Below, piece by piece: positions 1 to 8,855 of a stretch of 53,616 nt of DNA (its first letter is position 1; each line of letters begins with the position of its first letter). The notes beneath the pieces are model-generated. The model was not told where the DNA came from and did not search any database. It worked only from the letters and a program-made list of their open reading frames with translations. The position numbers were made by a program, and so were the translations under genes. Source of the stretch: Nitrospirota bacterium (GTDB lineage: Bacteria; Nitrospirota; Nitrospiria; JACQCE01). The stretch covers positions 1 to 53,616 of the forward strand of contig JACQCE010000048.1 of assembly GCA_016201765.1 (NCBI GenBank), in the 5' to 3' direction.

Positions 1-666
1 GGGCGGTTTGGGTTTCATGTGGCCGAGACGCTGACCAAGCTCGGGCATGAGGTGCTCGCGATCGATAGTGATGAGGAACAGGTGGCCCGCGCCGGCGAGT
101 TTGCGACCTACGCCGTCCAGTGCGATGCGACCGATGAGAAGGCGCTGCGGGCCGTGAGCGCCCAGAACGTCGACATGGCGGTGGTCAGCATTGGCGAGAA
201 CATCGAAGCCAGTCTGCTCGTGGTCATGACGCTCAAGGAGCTGGGGGTCAAACGGGTGCTGGCCAAGGCGGTGACCGCGTTGCACGGCAAGATTCTGGAA
301 AACATGGGCGTGTCGGAGGTGATCTATCCGGAACGCGATGCGGGCATCCGGCTGGCCCATCGGCTGACCGCGCCCAACGTCCTGGAGTATCTGCAGCTCT
401 CACCCGGGTACAGCATCGAGGAGGTGGAGGTGCCCGATCCGCTGATCGGCAAGCCGATCGGCGACAGCCAGATCCGGACCGGCTTCCGCGTCAACATCAT
501 CGCGGTCAAAAAGAAGGTCCAGACGATGATCAAGGGCGCCATGCAGAAGCGGGAGTTTGTCAGCTTCACCCCCGAGCCCACCGATGTCATGGAGCGGGGC
601 GATGTTCTGGTCGTGATCGGCCGGGAAGAGGATCTGGAAAAGTTCTGCCGGTTGGGCGAGAAATAA
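1..666 (+). CDS. trkA: TrkA/KtrA-type potassium uptake regulator, 5' end outside window
   Basis: Cytoplasmic regulatory subunit that gates a Trk/Ktr potassium channel by binding NAD(H) or ATP. The frame is open to the window edge and begins inside the Rossmann glycine loop (GRFGFHVAETL), so only a few dozen bases are missing; the GTG at 19 is internal. An acidic strand end (LAIDSDEE) follows, as expected of an RCK_N fold. The last ~80 residues (VPDPLIGKPIGDSQ to VLVVIGREEDLEKF) form a typical TrkA_C domain. The total length of about 220 residues fits the single-unit KtrA form rather than the double-unit E. coli TrkA. The stop lies 19 bases from the end of the convergent hemL. The channel subunit would be expected upstream, outside the window. 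Confidence 0.9.
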   Translation, partial: GRFGFHVAETLTKLGHEVLAIDSDEEQVARAGEFATYAVQCDATDEKALRAVSAQNVDMAVVSIGENIEASLLVVMTLKELGVKRVLAKAVTALHGKILENMGVSEVIYPERDAGIRLAHRLTAPNVLEYLQLSPGYSIEEVEVPDPLIGKPIGDSQIRTGFRVNIIAVKKKVQTMIKGAMQKREFVSFTPEPTDVMERGDVLVVIGREEDLEKFCRLGEK

Positions 667-685
667 CCCTGCCGATTCCGCCGGC

Positions 686-2011
686 TCAGTCAACGCGTGC
701 TGCGCGGCGGAACGCGCCCGCCGCCGCTGTAATCGTCCGATCAATATCCGCAACCGTGTGGGCGCCGGAGACAAAGAGCGCTTCGAACTGTGACGGCGCC
801 ACATAGACGCCCGCCTCCAGCATCGCCCAGAAGTACGCGGCAAATTTCCTGGTGTCGGCCGATTTGGCCGACGCATAATCGGTCACCGGACGATCGGTGA
901 AGAACAAGCCGAGCACCGAGCCGACCCTCGCCGGTTGGATGGGGACGCCGGCCTCCCGAGCAGCCTCGATCAGGCCGTTGTACAGGCGTGCGGCGCGCCG
1001 CTCAAGGGCGGTGTAGAAGCCGGCCGAGCGCAATCGGCGGAGCGTGGCCAAACCGGCGTGCATGGCGAGCGGATTGCCGGAGAGCGTGCCCGCCTGATAG
1101 ACCGGGCCGGCCGGCGCAATCAATTCCATGATCTCCTTCCGGCCGCCGTAGGCGCCGACCGGCAGTCCCCCGCCGATGATTTTACCCAGGCAGGTCAGAT
1201 CGGGACGGACGCCGTACAACTCCTGCGCGCCGCCGAAGCCGACGCGGAACCCCGTGATCACCTCGTCGAAAATCAACAGGGCGCCGTGTCGTTGAGTCAG
1301 CGCGCGAAGGCCGGAGAGAAATCCCTCGGCCGGCAACACGACGCCCATATTGGCGGCGACCGGCTCGACGATCACGGCGGCAATCTTCGGGCCGTGCTGG
1401 GCGAACAGCGCGTCGACATGGGCGAGGTTGTTGTAGGGCGCTTGCAGGGTGAGGTGTGCGGTGGCCGCGGGTACACCCGGACTGTCCGGGACGCCCAGCG
1501 TCGTGGCGCCGGAACCGGCTTTGACGAGCAGGCCGTCGGCGTGGCCGTGGTAACAGCCGTCGAACTTGAGGATCAGGTCCCGTTTGGTGTAGGCGCGGGC
1601 CAAACGGAGCGCGCTCATCGTCGCCTCCGTGCCGGAATTGACGAACCGCAGCCGTTCCATCGACGGCATGGCGCGCTGGACGAACGCGGCCAGTTCCAGC
1701 TCCACCTCGGTCGGCGCGCCGTAACTGGTGCCCTTGCGGGCCGCCGCCGCGACGGCCCTGACGACGTCGGGATGCGCGTGGCCCAGAATCAGCGGTCCCC
1801 AGGAGAGCACATAGTCGAGATAGCGGTTGCCGTCGGCGTCCCAGATGCGGCTGCCCTTGCCGCGCGTGATGAACAGCGGATGGCCGCTGCCGGGTTCGAG
1901 GGAATCGGGCGACCCGACTGAACGAAACGCGCGGACAGGGCTGCTCACCCCGCCGGGTAAACGCCGGCAGGCTTGATCAAACAGCCGGCGGGATCGTGGA
2001 TAACGACGCAT
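686..2011 (-). CDS. hemL: Glutamate-1-semialdehyde 2,1-aminomutase
   Basis: PLP enzyme that converts glutamate-1-semialdehyde to 5-aminolevulinate in the C5 route to haem. The 441 residues match the family length. The N-terminus ([13 protein letters not shown]), the [11 protein letters not shown] block, the [15 protein letters not shown] cofactor-phosphate site, the FDEVITGFR aspartate (Asp249) and the LysPLP motif [19 protein letters not shown] with Lys277 are all visible. The ATG at 2011 is preceded by only a weak GGA. A strong sigma-70 type promoter lies 27-55 bases upstream. The gene is monocistronic between convergent trkA and divergent gph. Confidence 0.97.
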   Translation of the reverse strand: MRRYPRSRRLFDQACRRLPGGVSSPVRAFRSVGSPDSLEPGSGHPLFITRGKGSRIWDADGNRYLDYVLSWGPLILGHAHPDVVRAVAAAARKGTSYGAPTEVELELAAFVQRAMPSMERLRFVNSGTEATMSALRLARAYTKRDLILKFDGCYHGHADGLLVKAGSGATTLGVPDSPGVPAATAHLTLQAPYNNLAHVDALFAQHGPKIAAVIVEPVAANMGVVLPAEGFLSGLRALTQRHGALLIFDEVITGFRVGFGGAQELYGVRPDLTCLGKIIGGGLPVGAYGGRKEIMELIAPAGPVYQAGTLSGNPLAMHAGLATLRRLRSAGFYTALERRAARLYNGLIEAAREAGVPIQPARVGSVLGLFFTDRPVTDYASAKSADTRKFAAYFWAMLEAGVYVAPSQFEALFVSGAHTVADIDRTITAAAGAFRRAARVD

Positions 2012-2037
2012 CAGTGTGTTCCAGGCAATGGCGCGTT

Positions 2038-2066
2038 ATTCTAATGATAGGGGTGAACCAAGTCAA
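2038..2066 (-). promoter_or_regulatory. Sigma-70 promoter for hemL
   Basis: On the minus strand, TTGACT (2066-2061) and TAGAAT (2043-2038) are separated by 17 bases. This leaves a leader of about 20 bases before the hemL ATG at 2011. Confidence 0.7.
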
Positions 2067-2080
2067 GGTAATGGGACGAA

Positions 2081-2189
2081 GGTGGCTTGGTGGTTAGGTA
2101 CCTTGGTGGCTAGGAAAAGCAAAACAGAATGAGAAAAGATTTTCAGCGTCTATCGCTGCGTCAAAGGGTTTCCTAGCTACCCAGCCACC
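2081..2189. repeat. Imperfect long inverted repeat in hemL-gph intergenic region
   Basis: The 18 bases at 2081-2098 pair with 2172-2189 in inverted orientation with 15 of 18 matches. Next to the left arm a 12-base word (TTGGTGGTTAGG) recurs with one change at 2103-2114. A small CAGCG/CGCTG hairpin sits inside. It may be a decayed palindromic intergenic element; no function is evident. Confidence 0.5.
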
Positions 2190-2206
2190 TTTCTTCTCGA
2201 TGTCGG

Positions 2207-2235
2207 TTGCAAAGGCGTCGGGCATGCCCTATAGT
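2207..2235 (+). promoter_or_regulatory. Sigma-70 promoter for gph
   Basis: TTGCAA (2207-2212), a 17-base spacer and TATAGT (2230-2235). The gph ATG begins 9 bases after the -10 box, so the transcript would have almost no leader. Confidence 0.65.
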
Positions 2236-2243
2236 GTTCACCG

Positions 2244-2912
2244 ATGAACGACAAGGATTGCACATGGGCGGAGCTGTATCTCTTCGATCTGGACGGCACG
2301 CTGGCCGATACCAAAAGCGATCTGGCGACGGCGGTCAACCTGACCTTTGACGACCTGGGGTTGCCCCCGCTGCCTGAATCGGTGATCGCCGGCTATGTCG
2401 GCGACGGGGTCAGAAAGTTGATCGCCCAGACGCTGGGGGAGAGCGGGGCGCCGCGTTATCCCGAAGCGCTCCAGCTCTTCCGGGGCCATTATTTGGCCCA
2501 TCTTCTGGACTCCACCCGGTTGTATCCTGGGATGACCGCCTTGCTGGATCGCTTATCCGGGAAAAAACGCGCGGTGGTGACCAACAAGCCGATGGAATAT
2601 ACCGCAAAAATTCTGGACGGGTTGGGGGCGAAGGGGTATTTCGATCTGGTGATCGGGAGCGATCCCTCGACGCCGCTGAAGCCCGACCCCTCCATGGTTC
2701 GCCGTGCGCTGGAACACTGTGGGATTCCGGCGGGGCGCGCGGTGATGGTGGGCGACGGCGTCAATGACATTCTTGCGGCCCGGGCCGTGACCGTCCGTTC
2801 CTGCGCGGTCGGCTACGGATTGGCGTCTCCCGCGGTGCTGCAATCGGCCGGTCCCGACTATTTCTGCGCGACGGTTGACGAGCTGACGGCCTGTTTGTGC
2901 GGGGAGAGGTGA
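2244..2912 (+). CDS. gph: Phosphoglycolate phosphatase-like HAD hydrolase
   Basis: HAD-superfamily phosphatase, most like Gph, which dephosphorylates 2-phosphoglycolate. Motif I is LFDLDGTLADT with both catalytic aspartates. Motif II is AVVTNKP, the lysine is in TPLKPDPSM, and motif III is VMVGDGVNDILAAR. The 222 residues match Gph. The helical cap lies between motifs I and II. No Shine-Dalgarno sequence precedes the ATG and the promoter -10 box ends 8 bases upstream, so translation may be leaderless. Related family members act on pyrophosphate or other phosphoesters, so the exact substrate is not proven. Confidence 0.88.
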   Translation: MNDKDCTWAELYLFDLDGTLADTKSDLATAVNLTFDDLGLPPLPESVIAGYVGDGVRKLIAQTLGESGAPRYPEALQLFRGHYLAHLLDSTRLYPGMTALLDRLSGKKRAVVTNKPMEYTAKILDGLGAKGYFDLVIGSDPSTPLKPDPSMVRRALEHCGIPAGRAVMVGDGVNDILAARAVTVRSCAVGYGLASPAVLQSAGPDYFCATVDELTACLCGER

Positions 2913-2918
2913 GAAGCC

Positions 2919-2960
2919 AGAAGCAAGAAGCAAGAAGCAAGAAGCAAGAAGCAAGAAGCA
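2919..2960. repeat. Heptanucleotide tandem repeat (AGAAGCA) x6
   Basis: Six perfect tandem copies of AGAAGCA followed by a partial AGAAG, filling the 69-base gap between the tail-to-tail gph and ntrX-like genes. No terminator hairpin is seen there. Confidence 0.95.
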
Positions 2961-2981
2961 AGAAGGGAATGTCTGTCCGGT

Positions 2982-4373
2982 TCAATCGACGAGCGGCAGT
3001 TGCTCTTCGGTCGGCTTGCCGTGAATGCCCAGCTCCTTGATTTTTCGATGCAGGTGGCTCCGTTCGACTCCCAGGGCTTCGGCCGTTCGGCTGATGTTCC
3101 ACCGATGCGTCTCCAGGGCGCGGAGGATATGGTCATGCTCGAACTGGGCTCGAGCCTGCTTGAGCGGCCGGACGGGGCCGTCAAGACTGGTTGAGGCTGG
3201 ACCGATGGCGGCGGGGCTGCCGAGCGGCAGCATGCTCGATGAAGTGATCACATCGCCCGGCACCATGATCACAAGCCGTTCGATATAATTTTTCAATTCC
3301 CGCACATTCCCGGGCCATCCGTAGGAGATCATCGCGGCCGCGGCGTCCTCAGCCAGTCGCTTGGTCGCGGTGCCCTGTTCGCGACCGAACCGCTCGAGAA
3401 AATGGCGGGCCAGCACCGGGATATCCTCCTTCCGTTCCCGCAGCGACGGCACGGTCAGGGGGATCACGTTGAGGCGATAGAAGAGATCTTCGCGAAACCG
3501 TCCCCGTTGGATTTCGTCCGACAGTGATTTATTGGACGCGGCGATGATCCTGGCATCCATCCGGTGCGTTTTGGGGCCGCCGACCCGCTGGAATTCCCGC
3601 TCTTCCAGGACCCGCAGCATTTTGGCCTGCGTCGGCAGGCTCATGTCGCCGATCTCGTCCAGAAAGAGCGTCCCCCCGTTTGCCAGTTCCAGCCGGCCTT
3701 TTTTCTGCTCGACCGCTCCGGTAAAGGCGCCTTTTTCATACCCGAACAATTCGCTTTCGATCAGGCTTTCCGGAATCGCCGCGCAATTGATTTCAATGAA
3801 CGGCCGGTTGCGGCGGGGACTCTGCTGGTGGATGGCGCGGGCCGCCAGTTCCTTGCCCGTGCCGTTTTCCCCCGAAATCAACACCCGGCTCAGCGATGGT
3901 CCGGCGACCGCAATCTGATCGCGCAGCCGCTGGATGGCGGGACTGGTTCCGAGAATTTCGAACCGCTCGTCGATGGCCGCCCGGAGGTGGCGGTTTTCGT
4001 CGGCCAGCTGCTGCTCGGTGATGGCGTGGGCGAGCACCAGCAGCACCTTGTCGGAGGAGAGCGGTTTTTCGATGTAGTCGTACGCTCCGAGCTTGGTGGC
4101 GCGCACCGCCGTTTCGATCGATCCGTGGCCGGACATCACGACCACCGTTTGCTGCGGGCGAATTCGTTTGATGCGTTGCAGGGTCTCCAGGCCGTCCAGA
4201 TCGGGCATCCAGATGTCGAGGAGCACGACGGCCGGCGACTCGCGCTGCAGGAGGTCGAGCGCCGCGCCGCCGCCGCCGGCGGTGAGCACCTGGTACCCTT
4301 CATCGCTCAGCACGCCGGAGAGCGTGTTGAGGATCGCCGGCTCGTCATCCACGATCAGGATCGTTTCGGTCAT
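2982..4373 (-). CDS. ntrX: NtrX-like sigma-54-dependent response regulator
   Basis: DNA-binding response regulator that activates sigma-54 RNA polymerase. The receiver domain (residues 1-120) has the acidic pair D9/D10, phosphoacceptor D53 (VVLLDIWMPDLDG) and the KPL lysine near 104. The AAA+ domain (about 140-380) has Walker A GENGTGKE, the sigma-54 contact loop GAFTGA and Walker B GGTLFLDEIG. A Fis-type helix-turn-helix ends the protein (NISRTAEALGVERSHLHRKI). At 463 residues it is full length. The ATG overlaps the ntrY-like stop by 4 bases, so kinase and regulator are translationally coupled. Its targets are unknown; the sigma-54 promoter at 41121 is a candidate. Confidence 0.95.
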   Translation of the reverse strand: MTETILIVDDEPAILNTLSGVLSDEGYQVLTAGGGGAALDLLQRESPAVVLLDIWMPDLDGLETLQRIKRIRPQQTVVVMSGHGSIETAVRATKLGAYDYIEKPLSSDKVLLVLAHAITEQQLADENRHLRAAIDERFEILGTSPAIQRLRDQIAVAGPSLSRVLISGENGTGKELAARAIHQQSPRRNRPFIEINCAAIPESLIESELFGYEKGAFTGAVEQKKGRLELANGGTLFLDEIGDMSLPTQAKMLRVLEEREFQRVGGPKTHRMDARIIAASNKSLSDEIQRGRFREDLFYRLNVIPLTVPSLRERKEDIPVLARHFLERFGREQGTATKRLAEDAAAAMISYGWPGNVRELKNYIERLVIMVPGDVITSSSMLPLGSPAAIGPASTSLDGPVRPLKQARAQFEHDHILRALETHRWNISRTAEALGVERSHLHRKIKELGIHGKPTEEQLPLVD

Positions 4374-6640
4374 GGCGCGCTCGGGACCGGCAGCGTGATG
4401 GTCAGGGTGGTGCCGTGCGGACGGTTGGGCCGGGCGCTGATCTGGCCGTTGTGGTCCGTGATGATCTGATGCACGATGGCCAGCCCCAGCCCTGTGCCGC
4501 CACGCCGCTTGGAAAAGTAGGGCAGGAACAGCTTGTCGAGATCCTCCGGCGGGATGCCGACGCCTTCGTCATCCACGCGAACCTGCACAATGGGTTGTCC
4601 CGGCACGTAGCGGGTGGACACCCGTAATCCGCCGTGGCCGTTCATGGCGGCCACCGCGTTTTCAAACAAATTTATGAAGACCCGTTTGATCTGCGAGGGG
4701 TCGAGCAACAGCGGAGGCAGGCCGTCGGCGAATTGCGTCGTGATGTCGACATCCTTGTGCGCGCTGCGGTAGAGCGCGACCACCTCCTGCAGCAGCGCGT
4801 GCAGGTCGCACGGATGCGGGGAGGGCGCCGGCATGCGGGCGAAGTTGGAGAATTCATCCACCATGGTTTTCAGCGTGTTCACCTCGCTGATGATGGTGCG
4901 CGTGGATTCGTCGAACACGGTGGGAAAATCATCGGCGGGCTGCACGAATCGTTTCCGCAGGCGCTCTGTGGCCAGCAGGATCGGCGTCAGGGGGTTTTTG
5001 ATTTCATGCGCGATGCGGCGGGCGACCTCCTGCCACGCCGCAAGTTTCTGAGCTTTCAACAATTCGGACAGATCGTCAAAGACCAGAACCGCCCCCATGA
5101 ATTGCCGCTCGTGGCCCCGCAACAGGGCGATGCTGAAGCGGAGCGTGAGCATGAGACCGCGGACCTCGGCCGCGAGCTCCCGTTCGATGGTGTCGCCGTT
5201 CTGGGCGATGAGTCGCCGGAGATCCTCGGCGAGGGACTCGATGCCGAACGATTTGAACACGTCTTCATAGTGACGCCCTTTGACGGCTTCAGCGCTTGAT
5301 TGCAGGATCATTTCGGCCGACCGGTTGAAGGTCGTCACCCGGCCGTCGGGACCGGTCGCCATGACACCGGTCGCAATCGTTTCCAGCACGGTTTCAATGT
5401 AGGCCCGCCGCTGTTCCAACTCGACATTGGAGTGGCGGAGGGATTGGTTGACCGCCTCCAACGACGCCTTGCTGAGCCGCAGGTCGTTTGTCATGGTATT
5501 GAAGGAGTTGACCAGTTCTTTGAGTTCGTCGGTGGACTCGGCCTCCACGTGGACGGCCAGGTTCCCGGCGGCGACGGCCCGGGTGCCGTCCAGCAGTTTC
5601 TGCATGGGCCCCGTGATGCTGCGGGCGATGTAAAAACCGAACCACGTGGCGGAAAAAACGACCAGGAGCGTGACGGCAAGGAACAGGACGACGTAGGTGC
5701 CTTTGATCGGCGTCTTAAAGGCCTTGAGCTGGCTGTAATCCTCCATGGCCCGGCTGATGTCGTCCAGTTTGCCCGCGACCTGACGGGGCAGCAGTGAATC
5801 GACGATGACAACCACGGGCGCGGCCGCATGTGCCGGAGCCGCATTGCGGATGGGGATGGCCACGCGCAGCAGATCGCCGCTCTCATCGGAGAAGGTGGCG
5901 TCCGCTTCCTTGCCGCCGGCGGCTTCGGCCAGCAGCTGGCCGAGGAGCGCGGCATCCGGACGGTGCGGCGCCCCCCCTCCTCCAGAAGAATGATCGCCGT
6001 TGCGTGTGCCCAATGTCCAGCGGGCCACCGGAGCGCCCCCCCGGGCATACAGGGAAATGCCGGACACGCCCAGGCGGGCGGTCGGCTTGCCCATCACCCG
6101 CTCCAGCATCTGTTGCTGGGCGATGGGATCAGGGGCCTCCCTTGCGCTTTCCAAGGCGATGGCCCGCCCCAGTTCGGCCGCGCGTGTCCTGGTGGCTTCA
6201 TAGTAACCCCGGGCGATCTCCAGCGAATTTTTCAGCGACTGCTCAACCTGGATGCCGAACCAATTTTCAATGCTGCTGCTGATCAGGCCGCTGGCCACGA
6301 TGAACAGCAGGAAGGTGGGGATCAGCGTCAGGCCGACAAAGGCGGCGACCAGTTTGGCGCGGAAGCCGGCGCCGAGCAGTTTGTGGCGTCGTTCAAAATA
6401 GAGCTTGACCAGGTTTCTGGACAACAGCAGCAGCAGAACGACGACCAGGATGACATTGACGTTCACCAGCGTGAGCAGCCAGATATTGCTCGGCAGCAGC
6501 GACGATTCCACGGGCCGGTAGAAAATGATCGACGTGACGGTCAGGGAGACCGCAAGGCACACCGCCGTGATCCACACGGGGCGCATGGGGTGCCTGGTCT
6601 GTTTTGCGGGCGGCTGACCGGATGTGGGGGAGGCGGTCAT
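4370..6640 (-). CDS. ntrY: NtrY-like membrane sensor histidine kinase
   Basis: Inner-membrane kinase partner of the adjacent NtrX-like regulator. Three hydrophobic segments near residues 22-41, 52-74 and 96-120, a periplasmic loop of about 200 residues and a fourth segment near 320-340 precede a HAMP domain (ARSITGPMQKLLDG). A PAS region follows (IATGVMATGPDGRVTTFNRSA). The phosphorylated histidine is in RRIAHEIKNPLTP, and the ATPase domain has the N, G1 and G2 boxes (FENAVAAM, DDEGVGIPP, GGTGLGLAI). The 756 residues and the layout match NtrY. The gene overlaps both neighbours by 4 bases. Its signal is not known; the operon context suggests envelope state. Confidence 0.93.
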   Translation of the reverse strand: MTASPTSGQPPAKQTRHPMRPVWITAVCLAVSLTVTSIIFYRPVESSLLPSNIWLLTLVNVNVILVVVLLLLLSRNLVKLYFERRHKLLGAGFRAKLVAAFVGLTLIPTFLLFIVASGLISSSIENWFGIQVEQSLKNSLEIARGYYEATRTRAAELGRAIALESAREAPDPIAQQQMLERVMGKPTARLGVSGISLYARGGAPVARWTLGTRNGDHSSGGGGAPHRPDAALLGQLLAEAAGGKEADATFSDESGDLLRVAIPIRNAAPAHAAAPVVVIVDSLLPRQVAGKLDDISRAMEDYSQLKAFKTPIKGTYVVLFLAVTLLVVFSATWFGFYIARSITGPMQKLLDGTRAVAAGNLAVHVEAESTDELKELVNSFNTMTNDLRLSKASLEAVNQSLRHSNVELEQRRAYIETVLETIATGVMATGPDGRVTTFNRSAEMILQSSAEAVKGRHYEDVFKSFGIESLAEDLRRLIAQNGDTIERELAAEVRGLMLTLRFSIALLRGHERQFMGAVLVFDDLSELLKAQKLAAWQEVARRIAHEIKNPLTPILLATERLRKRFVQPADDFPTVFDESTRTIISEVNTLKTMVDEFSNFARMPAPSPHPCDLHALLQEVVALYRSAHKDVDITTQFADGLPPLLLDPSQIKRVFINLFENAVAAMNGHGGLRVSTRYVPGQPIVQVRVDDEGVGIPPEDLDKLFLPYFSKRRGGTGLGLAIVHQIITDHNGQISARPNRPHGTTLTITLPVPSAP

Positions 6641-7314
6641 GGTTGTGCGGGCTGGACGGTCCCGGCGGAGAATGGGGCGGAATCAGTCCATGGGGTGGAG
6701 AGCTGCGCAACGGGCAGAAAGAAGAACACGTATTCGATATAGACGGGGAGTTTGGCGGATCGCATTTCCGCTCTGACGCTTACATAATACCGGGTGTCGC
6801 CGCGCTGGGAAGGAGGCGCGAGGGGTATTGTAACATCGCGAATATGCGAGATCAAACGATTGACGTCGTCAAGCCGGTCAACCGTCTGGCGGGTCTCGGT
6901 TTCACCCTGCCGTTTGGCGACGACAAATTGCCGTTTGACCAGGTCGTACCAGATGCGGAAGCGGACCGTCGAGGAGTCAAGCTCCTCATCCATCCAGAAC
7001 GGCACGTGGCGTTTCAGGACGACGTAATAGTAGAGGATTTTGCTGATGCCGTGCTGCAGTTCATCGCCGACATCCGGGGACAGTCCTTGCGCCAGGGAGG
7101 CGGAGACGGTGACCTGCTCGCGGGCCGGTTTGACGGTCAAATCGGTGATCCGGCCGGTGTCCGCCGCCGAGGAGAGGGCCGGGAGGGCCACCGCGACGGC
7201 GAAACAGATGAGGTTTGCCTTGATCCGACGCCGGCGGCGCACCGGGAAGGCGGCGGGCGCCGGTTCGGTCGGGAACGGGGCGGATCGTTCCGGTTGCTGG
7301 CCCGCGACCCTCAT
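6637..7314 (-). CDS. DUF4390 domain protein with signal peptide
   Basis: 225-residue exported protein. An arginine-rich stretch (VRRRRRIKANL) and a hydrophobic core ending at ALSSAA form a signal peptide or anchor. The rest matches the DUF4390 pattern, with conserved blocks such as LQHGISKILYYYVVLKR, RIWYDLVKRQFVV and YYVSVRAEMRSAKLP. From my knowledge of the family, DUF4390 genes often sit directly before ntrY, as here, where the stop overlaps the ntrY start by 4 bases. It may be a periplasmic partner or modulator of the kinase; this is inference. No catalytic motif is visible. Confidence 0.8.
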   Translation of the reverse strand: MRVAGQQPERSAPFPTEPAPAAFPVRRRRRIKANLICFAVAVALPALSSAADTGRITDLTVKPAREQVTVSASLAQGLSPDVGDELQHGISKILYYYVVLKRHVPFWMDEELDSSTVRFRIWYDLVKRQFVVAKRQGETETRQTVDRLDDVNRLISHIRDVTIPLAPPSQRGDTRYYVSVRAEMRSAKLPVYIEYVFFFLPVAQLSTPWTDSAPFSAGTVQPAQP

Positions 7315-7316
7315 GA

Positions 7317-8855
7317 TCAGGATGCGAGCGTGTTCTGCCAGAGGCGTTGGAACTCCGGATAGGGCAGAAAGAAAACGGTTTCAAACGCCCGATCAAACGG
7401 ACGGGAGGCCGACAGCTGTTGCAGCAACTCCTTGACGCGGGGGAGACCGTACCGATTGATCAGGTACTGTGTGGCGGAGAAGCTTTCCGCATAGGCGGTG
7501 GCGGCCTGCTCGGACGAAAACTCGAGGAACGACCCGTGCAACGCCGTCAGTGGAATCAAGGCGGCGGGCGGCACCCGGGCCAGCGAACGTGACGCGGCGT
7601 CCTGGGAGGCCGGGAGATTGCCCGATGAGAGTCCCTCAAAATAGACGGCCAGCCCCTCGTTCAGCCAGGTCGGCGCGCGGTTTTCCGACAGCTCATGCAC
7701 GATGACGTGGGTGTATTCGTGATAGAGCACTCTCGCCAGCAGGCTGCGATCCGGAACGGTGCCGCCCGAGGGGAGCCGGATTTTTCCATCATAGACGCCA
7801 TTGGTCCACGCCGGTGTCTGCGTGACATCGCGGAACTGCTCGTTGTTGTACAGAATCACGGTGATTTCCTCATCCGGAAAGATGCCGAAGGCCTGGCCGA
7901 CGTCGCGATAGGCCAGCTCCAGCAGATCCAGGATTTGGTAGGCCATCTCCCGGTTTTCACCGCCGTCGAATTGAAGCAGAAAGTGGCGCGTGCCGGTTTG
8001 CAAAAAGCGGTTCTGCAGCGATTGTTCGCGGGTCATCTTCGCCAGCAGCGCCGACAGGCGGTCGGGTTCGCGCACCCGCTGGATGCCCGATGTCAACAGC
8101 GCGATCGCGTCGTCCATCTGGTTGCGCTGATAGAGCAGGTCGGCCAGTTGCTCGTAGAGCTCCACTCTGGTCGGATCAAGCGCCACGGCCGCGCGGTACG
8201 CCTCGATGGCTTTTGAGGACTCCCGGCGGAGTTGATAGGCGGCGCCCAGCCCGGCGTACAGGCTGGCTTCCGTCCGTTCGTACTCGATGGCCGTGCGAAA
8301 CTGCCGGATCGCCTCATCGGGATCGCGGTTGCTGATGGCGCTCCAGCCGAGCGCGGCCGTCGCCGCGGCCATGTTGTGACGGAGCACGGCATTGTCCGGC
8401 CGGCGGACCAGCGCCCGTTCGAACGCCCGCACGGCGTCCCGGTACCGTCCCGCCTCATAGGCCGCGGCGCCCTCGGCGTTGTCGGTGTCTGGGTGCGGCG
8501 CGTTCGGCCCCTCGGATTGCAGCGACGGAGCCGCGGACGGGACGGCGGGTGCGGGCGAGCCGAGCGCCTGGGCGCGGGATTCCAACGGCAACAACGGCTG
8601 GATGGCCGTCTGATGCGTGCCGGCCGGAACGGCGTCGCTGAGGGGGGCCTCGACTGGTGCCGGCGGACTGGACGGTGAAGGTGGCGCGGCCGCCGGGGTT
8701 GCGGGCTCGGGTGGTGCGGGCGGGCGGGTCAGAAGCTCGAGGGTTAAAAAACTTAAAAACAGCGTCGCCGCCGTCAACAGCAGCAGGAGGCCAGCCGGCA
8801 CCCGGCCGGCGATCGCCGTGCGCGCGGCCGCCGGATCGCGGCCCTTAGAATGCAT
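7317..8855 (-). CDS. TPR-repeat membrane protein with gluzincin (peptidase MA-like) domain
   Basis: About 512 residues. I place the start at the ATG at 8855 (MHSKGRD), overlapping the barrel gene stop by 11 bases; in-frame ATG 8879 and an earlier start at 8930 are alternatives. A hydrophobic anchor (VPAGLLLLLTAATLFLSFLT) is followed by a Pro/Ala-rich linker and several TPR units (AAYEAGRYRDAVRAFERAL; AGLGAAYQLRRESSKAIEAY). The C-terminal half has a zinc protease signature HEYTHVIVHEL followed by WLNEGLAVYFEG, typical of peptidase MA-like gluzincins. It is probably periplasm-facing. The substrate is unknown; lying between Omp85 and NtrYX genes it could be an envelope quality-control protease. 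Confidence 0.82.
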   Translation of the reverse strand: MHSKGRDPAAARTAIAGRVPAGLLLLLTAATLFLSFLTLELLTRPPAPPEPATPAAAPPSPSSPPAPVEAPLSDAVPAGTHQTAIQPLLPLESRAQALGSPAPAVPSAAPSLQSEGPNAPHPDTDNAEGAAAYEAGRYRDAVRAFERALVRRPDNAVLRHNMAAATAALGWSAISNRDPDEAIRQFRTAIEYERTEASLYAGLGAAYQLRRESSKAIEAYRAAVALDPTRVELYEQLADLLYQRNQMDDAIALLTSGIQRVREPDRLSALLAKMTREQSLQNRFLQTGTRHFLLQFDGGENREMAYQILDLLELAYRDVGQAFGIFPDEEITVILYNNEQFRDVTQTPAWTNGVYDGKIRLPSGGTVPDRSLLARVLYHEYTHVIVHELSENRAPTWLNEGLAVYFEGLSSGNLPASQDAASRSLARVPPAALIPLTALHGSFLEFSSEQAATAYAESFSATQYLINRYGLPRVKELLQQLSASRPFDRAFETVFFLPYPEFQRLWQNTLAS

